Shown here piece by piece: positions 24,292 to 34,826 of a DNA stretch of 64,000 bases. The notes under the pieces are model-generated. The model had not been told where the DNA came from, ran no database searches, and saw only the letters and a list, made by a program, of their open reading frames with translations. The stretch is from Panagrolaimus kolymaensis. Lineage: Eukaryota > Nematoda > Chromadorea > Rhabditida > Panagrolaimidae. The DNA lies in assembly GCA_028622995.1 (NCBI GenBank), contig JAJQJQ010000046.1, positions 1,612,001 to 1,676,000 on the forward strand, written 5' to 3'. The position numbers and the translations under genes are program-made. Numbering within the stretch: the first letter of the stretch is position 1; every line of letters starts with the position of its first letter.

Positions 24292-25534
24292 ATGAGAGAC
24301 TATTTTTATTTGATTTCATTAACTTTCTTTCTTTCAAGTTTTTTCAATCTTGGATTTAGCACTCCTATGAGATGCACACGAATTTCAACCACAAATATTT
24401 TTGATGAATATGATTATGGTAATATTACTGGATCAGCTGTTTTATCCGTATATCTTCGAGATGGAATTCAATATCTTTCAATTAGGGATGTGGATGTTTA
24501 TAATTTTGTATATAATTTCACAGCAAATAAATTTTGTCTTGCTGGAGGTTGTACCACAGATTTATCAATTCCATTTGAAGTTCCAATTGGGAATACAACA
24601 TTTGCAATTGATGCATATTTCCCTGATGCAACGGGAATCGAATTCTTTCATGGAATTGTGGATGATTCAGGTTTTTTTGGACTTGATGGAACTATGTATA
24701 CTTTGGATAAATTATGTTCCAATGATATTGCAAATCAATCTAATTTAGTGGATAAAGAAATTCATTGTTGTATGGAATTTAAACCCGTTTCTCAAGCTCC
24801 ACCTAATTCACCTCGATGCACAACATTTCAAAGTCGTTCATCCATTTTAAATATTGATGATAATTACAGCATTTTTGCAACCTCTTCTATGACTTTTAAT
24901 TTGGATGGAAATAATACTCTTTGGGCATTGGGAAATTTTACTGGACCCAGTGGTTATAATTATAGCGTGGATTATTTCCTTAATCAATATTGGATGTGTG
25001 ATAAGTAGGGTTTTTTGAGTTAATAAAACCAGGCGATGGTCAAAGATTTTTTTGAAACTAAATTTCTTTTTCTTTTCTTTTTTTAGCGACGTTGGAGGTT
25101 CTGATGTTTCGTGTGGTTCCATTCCATTTCCAAATGGAGATAGCAAATTTATTATTGCTGTGGAATTTGTTAAATGGGAGGGCAATGGAGGGTATGGATA
25201 TGGAGGAATGATGGCAAGAATCCTTATTCGTGATGGCCAAACTCTTATGGAAGAAGGAATTCCATTTACAACAAAAAATAATTGTAAATATCAAAATTTT
25301 CCATTTGGTGGAAATCCAAATAATCAAGTTGTGAATAATCAATTTTGTTGTACTGAATTTGAAGGAAATAACAATAACAAAAATAACAATTTCCATCCAA
25401 AAAATCAACAACAAAAAGGTAAAATGGCTCAAAAAAGTCTTATTCCACATCTTCCAACTATCCCAGCTGGCGTTGTCAAACATTCACAATTTGGATTTAA
25501 TAAACAACGACGAATCCCACGATCACAAAAGTAA
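24292..25534 (+). CDS. secreted glycoprotein made of two related cysteine-containing domains
   Basis: Two exons (24292-25004 and 25087-25534) give 386 aa. Residues 1-24 form a signal peptide. The mature protein shows an internal duplication: each half starts with an RCT-(R/F) segment, carries several N-glycosylation sequons and ends in a CC-E-F motif (CCMEFK, then CCTEFEG). The tail is Asn/Gln/Lys-rich and basic. I do not recognise the domain; it is probably nematode-specific and extracellular. The intron donor (GTAGGG) is slightly unusual but the phase and the TTTTTTTAG acceptor fit. A stop six bases after the exon end would give a one-domain protein if the intron were retained. Confidence 0.75.
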
Positions 25535-26037
25535 AGAAAAGATATTTAGAAAATAACTTTCTGTATTTTTATTAATGAAAACCGAAAAGTGTTGTTATAA
25601 AAAAACATAAATGGTTTTTTTTCTTTCTCTTTTATACAAATCTCGATTTATAATTTTTTGTGAAAAAATAAACTAAAATTTTTTTCTTTTGAACTTTGGC
25701 AAACAGGTTTTTGGTTATTTTAGAGGAATGTTGTTGCTTGTTGCCTTTCTGATTGAACCATGTTTATGAGACAGTGCAAAAAAAAGAAGAAGATTCGTTT
25801 GCCAATTTCTTATAAAAAGGGTCAAATCAATAAACAAAAGAGACACAGGCTTTTTTAATGGTGAAAACCAATATGGAATAGTCGAAAGAAAATTTTTTTG
25901 GTCTTTTTTTTGTTTGTTGTTGCAAGAGCAAAACGTTTTTTTTACTGATTCGTTATTTGTTTGTCTTTTTTTTATTCATTGCTTTTGCTCTGCCGAATTT
26001 ATTCATTTATCTTAATTCGACTTCGTTTAAAAAAATC
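25535..26037. other. intergenic spacer
   Basis: No gene recognised; T-rich upstream region of the following membrane-protein gene. The downstream frame stays open back to 25957 but without an ATG. Confidence 0.4.
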
Positions 26038-26710
26038 ATGGAGTTTCTGCCAATTAAAATCAAAAGCAATTATCTTCCATTATTTCATGAAGAAGCTGAA
26101 AAGAAAAAAATTCAAAAGAAGCTATATTTTGAAAATTTGAAAAAACTCTTGATTTGCACTTTTATCAATGTAATTATTGAATGCTTGCATAAATTTGGAA
26201 GACATTATTTAAATTTACATCCAATTTTTTTACATAAATTCTCAGAACTTTATTTCAATATACAATTTTCGCTTTCAGTTTTAATTTTAATTTCTAATAT
26301 AAATCTTATTTTTAATGAAATTTTTGATATCCACCGATTCCATATTCTTCCTTATGCTGATTTTTTATTTACGCTAGAGCTTAACACAGTAAGTTGAAAA
26401 TATGTATTTTTAAAAAGCTATGAAATCTTAATTTTTTCTTCTCGCTTTTTAGTTCATTGATTGGTGTATTAATTCCTGCCATTTTTTCTCGACTCATCAC
26501 AATAAAAATTCAAACAAAAATGATTATATTATAATTTTAATTAATTTTATAACCCAGTGTATATTATGTTGTTTAGTGGAAGAAATTGGCAAATCTACTT
26601 ACAAAATTTACAAATCTTTAAATAACAATTCAAATTCCTTCAAAGCAAAGGCGGTTAATGAGCCATCTTTGCTCCAAACAGTGTCAATTAATGTTGAATT
26701 AAGAAAATAA
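26038..26710 (+). CDS. small multi-pass membrane protein, member of a local pair
   Basis: Two exons (26038-26388 and 26453-26710) give 202 aa with about four hydrophobic segments (around FINVIIECL, SLSVLILISNINLIF, and IIILINFITQCILCC). The family is not recognised; it may be a piece of a seven-TM chemoreceptor. The part FNE-x-HR-x-IL...DWCINSCH...NDYIII...ILCC...EIGK is shared with the gene at 28086-28465, including intron position and phase, which supports the splice model. The C-terminal ~40 residues have no counterpart in the paralogue. Start chosen as the first ATG of the open frame. Confidence 0.5.
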
Positions 26711-26980
26711 ATTAAAATATGAAACCTTTGTACTTGCATCATTTCTCGGTTGTATTCTTTTTTGTAAGATGAAGCGAAAGCATCCTCTGTAAAATTATTT
26801 ATATGTATGGGAAAAGACAAAAATCTAATTGTTGCATAAATATGGTTTATAATAATTTAATTTATTTTACAATGATAAATAAAATATACACAAAGTTAAG
26901 TTTAATATACAAAATTAATTAAAGTTTAAAAAATACAAAAAATTAAATTTCAAAGCGTATATAAACTTTTATTATTTTAG

Positions 26981-27208
26981 ATTGCCATTGGCAGCTGGAA
27001 ATCTTTTGAACAAATGAAAGCTGATGCTACGTATGGAGAAAAGTTGCCGGTTTATGTTGCTAAGTTGTTGGCAGGCGGAATGTTCGCTGAAAATTTTGTT
27101 GCTTTTTTATCATATGCTTTTAATGTCACTGACATCACCAATATGCGAAAAGCTATGGTCGTTATCATCATGGCGACGACAACTTTCACGTCACTTTATG
27201 GTATTTGA
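26981..27208 (+). CDS. orphan 3' exon of an unidentified protein
   Basis: After a good acceptor (ATTATTTTAG at 26971-26980) the sequence is open for 75 codons to a TGA at 27208, with a balanced composition and a hydrophobic stretch (KAMVVIIMATTTF). It looks coding, but no convincing upstream exon is visible in the preceding 270 bp. A donor at about 26655 in the gene at 26038 would be in phase, which would make this an alternative last exon of that gene. Equally it may be a gene fragment left by local duplication. Confidence 0.3.
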   Translation: MAIGSWKSFEQMKADATYGEKLPVYVAKLLAGGMFAENFVAFLSYAFNVTDITNMRKAMVVIIMATTTFTSLYGI

Positions 27209-28085
27209 ATGAAACAGAAAAAAGGCACAATATTTCCAAAATGTATGAGATTTTTATATGCTTTTTTGTAAAAAATACTTTATATTTAAATTACTATTTA
27301 TTTTTAATTTAAGTTAACTTAATTTCCATATTCAAATTGTTGATAACATTTTTTATTATTATGCAAAATATCCTACTAGTATGAGGTATGATTTTACCAT
27401 CAAATTTTTTTAATGCCTACTAATGCATAATGGCAAGTTAATATGGTAAAAGAATAAAATCGCCGTTACAAATGGCTTGCTAAAAATGCATCGATAGCAG
27501 TCATCGGATATCGAATGTCTTTGTTTACTTTTCAAGCTATAACAAAATTGTTTCACGACAAATTTCGTCATTACATTTTTCGACAACTAAAACATTGTGA
27601 AGTTCGATAGTTTTATTATTTTGTTTTGTTTTGTTTAACAAAATTTTGGTGTTAAAATTTTAAAAATAGTTTTGAAGCTGAAACTCCAAAGATTCTACTG
27701 AAAAGCAATGAATGAATCTGAAAAGTTTATTGATTCTCTAACGCGAAAGTTTTTCTCTCGAAGAAAATACTTTTGTTTGCAAAAATTTTTGCTTGTTGGT
27801 TATTTTAGATTTTGCTCTTCACAATTTTGGTTTTTTTTAAATTTGATTGATCACATTTTATTTAATAAATATGGATGATAATAAAGTGTTCATTTAGGAA
27901 AGCATCATTTCGATATTAATCAACGAATATGTAGGGTCAGGTAATAATTAATATTTTTGGATAATTTTTATTTTATAATTTTTTTTAATTTTCAGGTTTA
28001 TGTTCTTCATTCATTATTTAAAAAATATATTACTGGTGTTTATGAATAAATGTTGTTAATGATGACTGAAAAGATTGAAAATTAA
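27209..28085. other. gene-poor spacer
   Basis: AT-rich sequence with no supported gene. A TTTTCAG acceptor near 27996 is followed by only 17 open codons. Confidence 0.4.
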
Positions 28086-28465
28086 ATGAAAATGCTTTAT
28101 ACAAACAAAAACAACTTTAAGACTGCAAAACTTTTAGGGTCATTTTTATATTTATTTTGCAATATAATTTTTATTTTCAATGAACTTTATGAAACTCATT
28201 ACCGTATTCTTCATTTCGAAGATTTTTTTCTTTGTTTAGAATTTACTACTGTAATTAAAAAAATATTTAAATGTAAAATATTCACTTTTTTTATTTATAG
28301 GTCATGGATTGGTGTATTAATTCCTGCCATCTTTTCTTTATTCATCGAAATGAGAATGCAAATAGGAATGATTATATTATAATTTTTATTAATAGCATAA
28401 TCCAATTTATTTTATGTTGTTTTATCGGAGAAATAGGTAAAGCAATTCACAAAAATAATGTGTAA
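28086..28465 (+). CDS. small membrane protein, shortened paralogue of the gene at 26038
   Basis: Two exons (28086-28250 and 28301-28465) give 109 aa. It aligns with the C-terminal half of the 26038 gene: NELYETHYRILHFEDFFLCLE against NEIFDIHRFHILPYADFLF, then the WCINSCH, NRNDYIII and ILCC-EIGK segments, with a shared intron position. The first membrane segments of the longer copy are absent and replaced by a short unrelated start. It is either a short functional form or a 5'-truncated duplicate. Confidence 0.4.
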
Positions 28466-28793
28466 TTAAAATATCTGATGACGAATCATCCGATTATTTA
28501 TTTAACGTTTAACACTTTTGTATTCACAGCGTTTATATTATTTTTGTTTCTGGTTGATGTATCACAATTAAAATAAACATTTATATCTGTATCTTTTGAC
28601 AATAAATCAAACCATTTGCTGAATTGAGTTAAACTCTTTTTTTCAAAGAACACTTCCTCTTCCTAAACAAGTTTTTCACATTAAAATCTGGTTTTATAAG
28701 AAATAATTTATTTAGAAATCGTTACAAAGATGAGAAAATATAAATATGTTTACAAAGAAGCTATATAACACGAATTAATTAATTTGTACGTTA

Positions 28794-29105
28794 CTAAGCA
28801 TTTAATAAATAATTGAAGCTTAACAAGACAACTAAAACAAATGATAATCCAGCAGATGATAATCTTTTTCTACGGAAGATTTCAAAATAATAAGTTACTG
28901 TAAGTAAAATGCAAAAGGTGCCTAAGATAACTTCTAATAAATGCAACATATCAAGGATATCAGATTTAAAAAGAATAAAACCGAAAGATAAAAGTTGGCA
29001 AACAGCCTTTCCAGCAAAAGTAATTTCAACTTGATCGGCATTTGTTTCAGCATATGCATTACGGCCTATGATACCACCACAAACAAAAATGACCACCAAA
29101 TACAT
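28794..29105 (-). CDS. small three-TM protein
   Basis: Single exon of 103 aa. An acceptor-like TTCTTTTAG ends just before 29120, giving a 15-base leader to the ATG at 29105, as in trans-spliced genes. Hydrophobic segments: residues 2-13, about 33-48, 55-78, and 86-100, with a basic RRKRLSS loop. No family recognised. It could also be the last exon of a longer gene with upstream exons that I cannot see. Confidence 0.45.
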   Translation of the reverse strand: MYLVVIFVCGGIIGRNAYAETNADQVEITFAGKAVCQLLSFGFILFKSDILDMLHLLEVILGTFCILLTVTYYFEIFRRKRLSSAGLSFVLVVLLSFNYLLNA

Positions 29106-29384
29106 GACGATGACAAACACTAAAAGAAATTGGAATTCACTTTATTAAACAATTAAGGAATAGAAAGTTAGGTATTAAAACATAAGCAAGAATATGATTT
29201 AATTATGACGTTTTTTTTCTCCATTGAATTTTTGTCTTATAAAAAAATCTTTTTTTATATTTGTTTAAGCCACTCAAAAAGTTGATTTTTTTCAATTTAT
29301 TTTTGTTTTTTGATAACCTCATTTTGGCCACCTTTTTTTCTGCGGAACCGGATATCTAACCATCCCTGCCACCAATGAGTAATT

Positions 29385-31164
29385 CCCCTCCACGGGCAGC
29401 ATCTCAATCAAGATTCATTTATTTTTTGAACACTTGCATCAAGCTTTGATGCCCATTTTTGAAATGTGTTGGATTTGATGGAATTTTTTAGCTGAAAAAT
29501 AAAGGAAAAATAGAAAAAATATGATCTACTGAAAGGGAAAAAAATTATTGTTTCATCGTTAAAACTTCTTCTTAAAGTTTAATGTTTGTTATTCTCTTAA
29601 AATATACCCTTTTTTAAGTTTAAAGCTTTGGCAAAAATCAATAAAATCCAAATTAATTTTTCTGTTTTAAAAATCTTGTAGATTAATTATTTTACTAAAT
29701 ATTCGAACTCCACTTTTTTTCAATCATTGAGCTCAACAACAAGATATTTGGGTTTTCAATAAATTAATAATATTAAAAAAATTGCTGAATCATGTTTTGA
29801 GTTACGGAGTTCAATAAAGCATATGGATTTTTTGATCCAAATATTTTTCTTATATTTTTTAGGATTATTGCTAAGAGGATTTTGAATCGCATACCAATTA
29901 TGACCTTCAACCAGAAATTATTAACACAAGCATCAACGTTGATGCAAGATATTGAAAAAAAACTTTTTGAATAAGAAAAAAAATTGCAGAGGAAAAGTGC
30001 TTTATTATTATTGATATTGAGGTGTTTTTACACCCATTTTCAATCATATTTTTCAAAACGGATCCTATGGTGCCGATTTGGAAGCCATCAAAAATTACTG
30101 TTTTTACACTTTAAGCAACAATTGCTTTAATAAAGGTAAATAAATTCCAAACACATAAGTAAGTAAGCTTTAAAAAAAATTTTGTTTATAGGGCTCGATA
30201 GTTCACATAAAATCCTACAAAAACCAATCATTATTTCTTTAGTGAAAGATAAGTCTCAGATCGAGCTATGTGGCTCTGAACATTGAATACCTATGTTATT
30301 GAGAATGAAATCTCGAAATTTCATATCTCTTTATTCGAGGCATCCAGTTATTTTTAGCTAACATTTTTACGGTTAAAAAAATAAATAAAATTTAATTGGA
30401 AAATAAAAAAAATATCCGCAATTCAAAAATTTTGATTTCCAGATATACAAATGTATGGCATCAAACATAGAGGAAGAGATAAGTGAATCTCGTTTTAAAT
30501 TAGGGCTTGAATTGGACATATCGATTTTTTGATCCAAATATTTTTTATTTATTATATTAAAATTATTCCCAATGGGATTTTGAATCGCATGCACGGGAAG
30601 CACCTTAATCGAAGAACTGAATTTTTGAACACATCCATCAACAACAACAATTTAAAGGTGTTGAGAAACGAAATCAACTTTGAGTTGGGTCTTGAATTGG
30701 ACCTATGCTTTTTTAAGGCAAATATTTTTAATTATTTATTTAATAATTATTCGCTTTCAAAATTTTTATAGCCCTCCACGAGAAGCACCTCAATCGATGA
30801 ACTGTTTTTTTGAACACATGTATCAAGCTTTGAAATTGCTGAAACTCGTTTTGAGTTACGGAGCTCAATAAAGCATATGGATTTTTTAATCCAAATATTT
30901 TTCTTATATTTTTTTAGGATTATTGCCAAGAGGATTTTGAATCGCATACCAATTATGACCTTCAACCAGAAATTATTTATTTATTTGATGCATCAAGCAA
31001 CCATAGAGACATAAAATTTAGTTTAAAACTTTTTGAATAAGAAAAAAAATTGCAGAGGAAAAGTGCTTTATTATTATTGATATTGAGGTGTTTTTACACC
31101 CATTTTCAATCATATTTTTCAAAACGGATCCTATGGTGCTGATTTGGAAGCCTTCAAATATTTT
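29385..31164. repeat. cluster of degenerate repeats, including a 320-bp duplicated block
   Basis: Block 29781-30096 recurs at 30835-31160 with a few substitutions and one divergent insert (GAGTTACGGAG, CAATAAAGCATATGG, ATCGCATACCAATTATGACC, GCAGAGGAAAAGTGC are shared). Shorter, more diverged pieces (CCCTCCACG-GAAGCACCTCAATC, GAACACATGTATCAA) occur near 29385-29460, 30585-30640 and 30770-30830. On the minus strand these pieces read as related peptides (KLDTCVQKNSSSIEV, DGCVQKFSSSIKV), so they may be remains of an old coding sequence on that strand. No intact gene is present. Confidence 0.6.
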
Positions 31165-32009
31165 AAAAACATGACCATCTGTTGTGAGTAATATTATCAA
31201 AAATATCTTTTGTTTATTAATATCATTTCAACCTAAATTTTAATATTTTATTAACAATTACTCATAAACGTTTATGAAGCTCAAGAAGTTTTGGAAATTA
31301 ATTTTTATAGAAAAAATAGAAAGCAAAAATACTTAGATATGCCATCCATTTCTACGAGACGAGCTTATTTCAACCGATAACAAGAAAAGCAATGGTTTGC
31401 ATCGTGGATTGCAAAATTTGTGATTCAATTAATAATCAAGCCCAGCACTTTTCCACTTTCAACAAAAAAACTTTTTTGTTTTTAATTTTAGCCTTTTCTT
31501 TAAAATTATTAATTAAAAGTTTCTTTGTTGTTAAAATTATTAAATTGATCTGATTCCAATTATTTTTAGTTGTAATTATTCCAAAAAAAACGCAGACGAT
31601 TTTATTCATTAAAAAATTGCAATTATCGAAACGAAACGAATAATATATTTTGCTTTATAGCAGCGATTTTACTTTCCGTTTTGCTTTTCTTCCTATGCTC
31701 GTTTGTTTTTTTTCGCCGGTGTTTTTCATTTTCTTGTTTGTGATAAATAAAGAAATACTGACTTGACTGTTGCTTGGCTTGCTTCCTGTCTTTCTTTTTT
31801 CCCACATTTTTTTTCATTGAAAAAAAGAAAAAATCATAGTTGTTGTTGACCCTTCTTTTTTTTTTGTCCCGTTCATTAAATACACGCTGGGTCACTCACC
31901 TTCACTTTCCGTGTATTTCTTCTGTGTCTGTGTGTTTGTATGGTTTTTTTTTTCAAAGGTGAAGAACTAAAACATCGACACGAAAACGACCACCATTAAA
32001 AACTAAAAA
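31165..32009. other. intergenic spacer
   Basis: Upstream region of the second acid phosphatase. No gene recognised; frames on the minus strand here are lysine-rich and unsupported. Confidence 0.5.
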
Positions 32010-34632
32010 ATGTTTTTGCTGACATTGAAATTATTTTTAATTATATTTTTATCGTCATCGGTGAATAAAGTTTTCGCTGGATTTCCTGTAAATGATGTGG
32101 ATGAAGATAAATTAATTTTTTTACAATCTGTTTGGAGGCATGGTGATCGATCTCCAATTGATACATATAAAAATGATCCATATCAAGAGGATTCATGGCT
32201 GCAAGGTTGGGGACAATTAACACCAGTAAGTTTTTAGTTTAAAAATTTATTAAGCATTTATTTTTAGTTTGTTTGATTTAAAAAAAGGAATTTTATGAGA
32301 TTTTTCATTTTTTTATTGAACGCTTTTTTGGTCTAGCAAAAATTGATTAAACATTAAAAATCAATGCTTAGACTCTTCCATAAACAAACATTTTTATGAG
32401 TCACAAAAAAAGAGTTTTATTTCGAAGCAAAATGGATTTATAATACAAACAAAAATTAAGTTTTTAGAAAGGCATGGAACAACATAGTTATCTTGGCCGT
32501 CATCGATTGAAGCCACGTTACATAGAAAAATTAAAGTTTCTTAGTCCATATTATAAAAGTCAAGAAATTTATGTTCGAAGTACGGATGTCAATCGAACCA
32601 TTGCAAGTGCAATGTCAAATATGTTTGGAATGTATGGTGAAAGCGCGAGAGCTGGAATCGATTATCCAAATTGTACCAATCATTGTTGGCCTACGGGATT
32701 TATTCCAATTGCAATTCATTCACTTTTAGAAGATACAGATTATGTAAGTTTTTAGGCCAAAAAATATTTATTTGATTAAAAAAAAATAAAAGTTTCTCAA
32801 TCGTCTGCTATTTTTTAGACTTTGAACGCGGATGCCCATTGTCCCCGACAAGATGAACTACAAAAAATTTTAAAAGAAACACCCGAATACAAAAAGATGG
32901 TTAATGATCAAAAAAAGTTTTTTGATTATTTTTCTGAAAATGGTGGAGAAATTATTGATCCATTAAATCTTTGGAAAGTTTATGATGCATTGTATATTGA
33001 AGTGAGTCTTCTAACCCCAACGAAAGCTCCGATAATTTTTTTTAATTTTATGATTTTTTATAGCAAATTTATAAAAGAAATCTTCCTGATTTTGTTAATA
33101 AAACATGGGATGATGGTCGTTCGATTTTTGATGTGGTGAATGATACCGCTGCCATAGTTGAAAGATGGATTAATGGACTTGGTAAGGATTAGTTTTCATT
33201 TACGAGTAACTAGAAAAAGTAAAAGTTCCTCTTCATGAGAGCCAAAGTAATTTCTTCCATGAAACTCGATCAAATAAAATAACAAAAAAATTTGTTTACT
33301 TTAATTCGTAATAAATTTCCCAAAAATTAATTAAACCTTTTTTTCTTTAGGTTTAAAACCTTATAAAGGAATAGATTTCCGTTCTGAAGCTTCTAAAATC
33401 CGTGGAGGAACTCTTTTATGGTCCATCATTGGACATATGAAAGATAAAATTCATTGCATTGAAAATCCCAAAGATAAAAACTGCAAATTTTTTAATAATC
33501 TTAAATATTATGCTTATTCAGCTGTGAGTCCAATACCCTTTTTTTATTTTTGACTATTCATTATCGCCTGCTTTTTTTATATTTTTAGCATGACACAACT
33601 TTAGCTGGGTTATTTAGTACCCTTGGATTTTCTAAAACTAATTTTAATGAAGATGGTTATCCAAGATATTCAAGTTGTATTACAATTGAATTATGGAAAA
33701 AAGCATCCAATGGAAAATTTTATATTAAATTTCTTTATTGGCCTTTGGATGAAAAAATGGAAGATGTTACGGATGAAATTAAGGGTTGTTCCATTCCTTG
33801 CTCCATGAATCAATTGATTAAACGATCCATTCCATATAAAGCTGAACCAAATATTGAAAAAGTTAGTCTTTAAAAAAAATGAAATTTTTATGGCAAATTT
33901 CTTAATTTTCTTTGATTCACAAAACTTTCGTATTTCATATTTTCGCTTTGAGGTTTCTAGTAAAAAAATTTTTACGCACAAAAAATTAATTAAAAAATTA
34001 GTGAAGTTTTAACTCTAATTTATTTATCTTTTTTTCCTCCAAAAAAAAACCCAATTTATTTACGATTTTTTATTTTCCTCCAAAACACAAAGTTTGCATC
34101 GCTCGAATGGGTTTTTATTAGTCACCGAGGATCCATTTTTTTAAAAAGAATTTTATTTACATACTTTATTCACCATAAAATAAAACCATAAAAAATATGC
34201 AAAATAACACAACAACAAAAAAAGATAGCGTGAAAAGGATATATTAAAAATTCTTTTATGTTTGTTTTTGGAGTCATCGAATGACTGACAAGAACGAATG
34301 CGGCTGCCTCTCTATTGTGAAAGTTATGTTTTTGAATGAACTTTTGACTTTCATTAATTTGATTAATGAGACTTTTCAAATATTCAGCTTTTCTTCAAAT
34401 TTTAAACAAGAAAAAAAATATGTAAAAAATTATTCGTTTTTTTCAGTGGTGTGAAACTCCACTTTTTCCACCCAACAATGAACTTTCTTCCTCAGCCGCT
34501 GCTGAAAAGGATGAATCCAAAATTCCTCCCTCGCCTGCCGCCGCCGCATCAACAAATTTGATGTCACAATTTGGTGCTGGGCTAAAATATGTTCTATTTG
34601 ATTCATGGGTAAGCAAGCAAAGCCAGCTCTAA
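32010..34632 (+). CDS. histidine acid phosphatase with extended C-terminal tail
   Basis: Seven exons (32010-32225, 32468-32743, 32819-33001, 33064-33181, 33351-33523, 33589-33861, 34447 onward). The signal peptide ends at about residue 23, RHGDRSP is at residues 43-49, [10 protein letters not shown] follows in exon 2, and HDTTLAG starts exon 6 (HD about 323-324), so the active site is complete. After the usual WCETPLF end there are about 45 residues rich in Ser, Ala and Pro, absent from the other copy. The end is uncertain: either reading on to the stop at 34632 (474 aa), or splicing at 34608 to 34821 and stopping after one residue (468 aa). No GPI or membrane anchor is evident, so secretion or a lysosomal role is likely. 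This copy lies 31 kb from the other phosphatase and on the opposite strand. Confidence 0.9.
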
Positions 34633-34826
34633 AACTAATTTTACAAAGAAGTTTTTTTATAATTGGTTGTTTTTTTAGTATCCATTTATTCAAAATGAAA
34701 ATGATGGATTTTAAAACAAACCAAAAAACTCCGGCTTTAACAACAAGCGAAAATCTCTTCTTGCCTTTATTTTTTTTTTTTATAAATCGATAATGCTTTA
34801 TAATTTCGTATTTTTTGCAGGTATAA

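Noticed and set aside
26608..26820. Minus-strand 70-codon frame with protein-like composition
   Set aside because: Overlaps the end of the plus-strand membrane-protein gene, whose paralogue and shared intron support the plus strand; no splice context on the minus strand.
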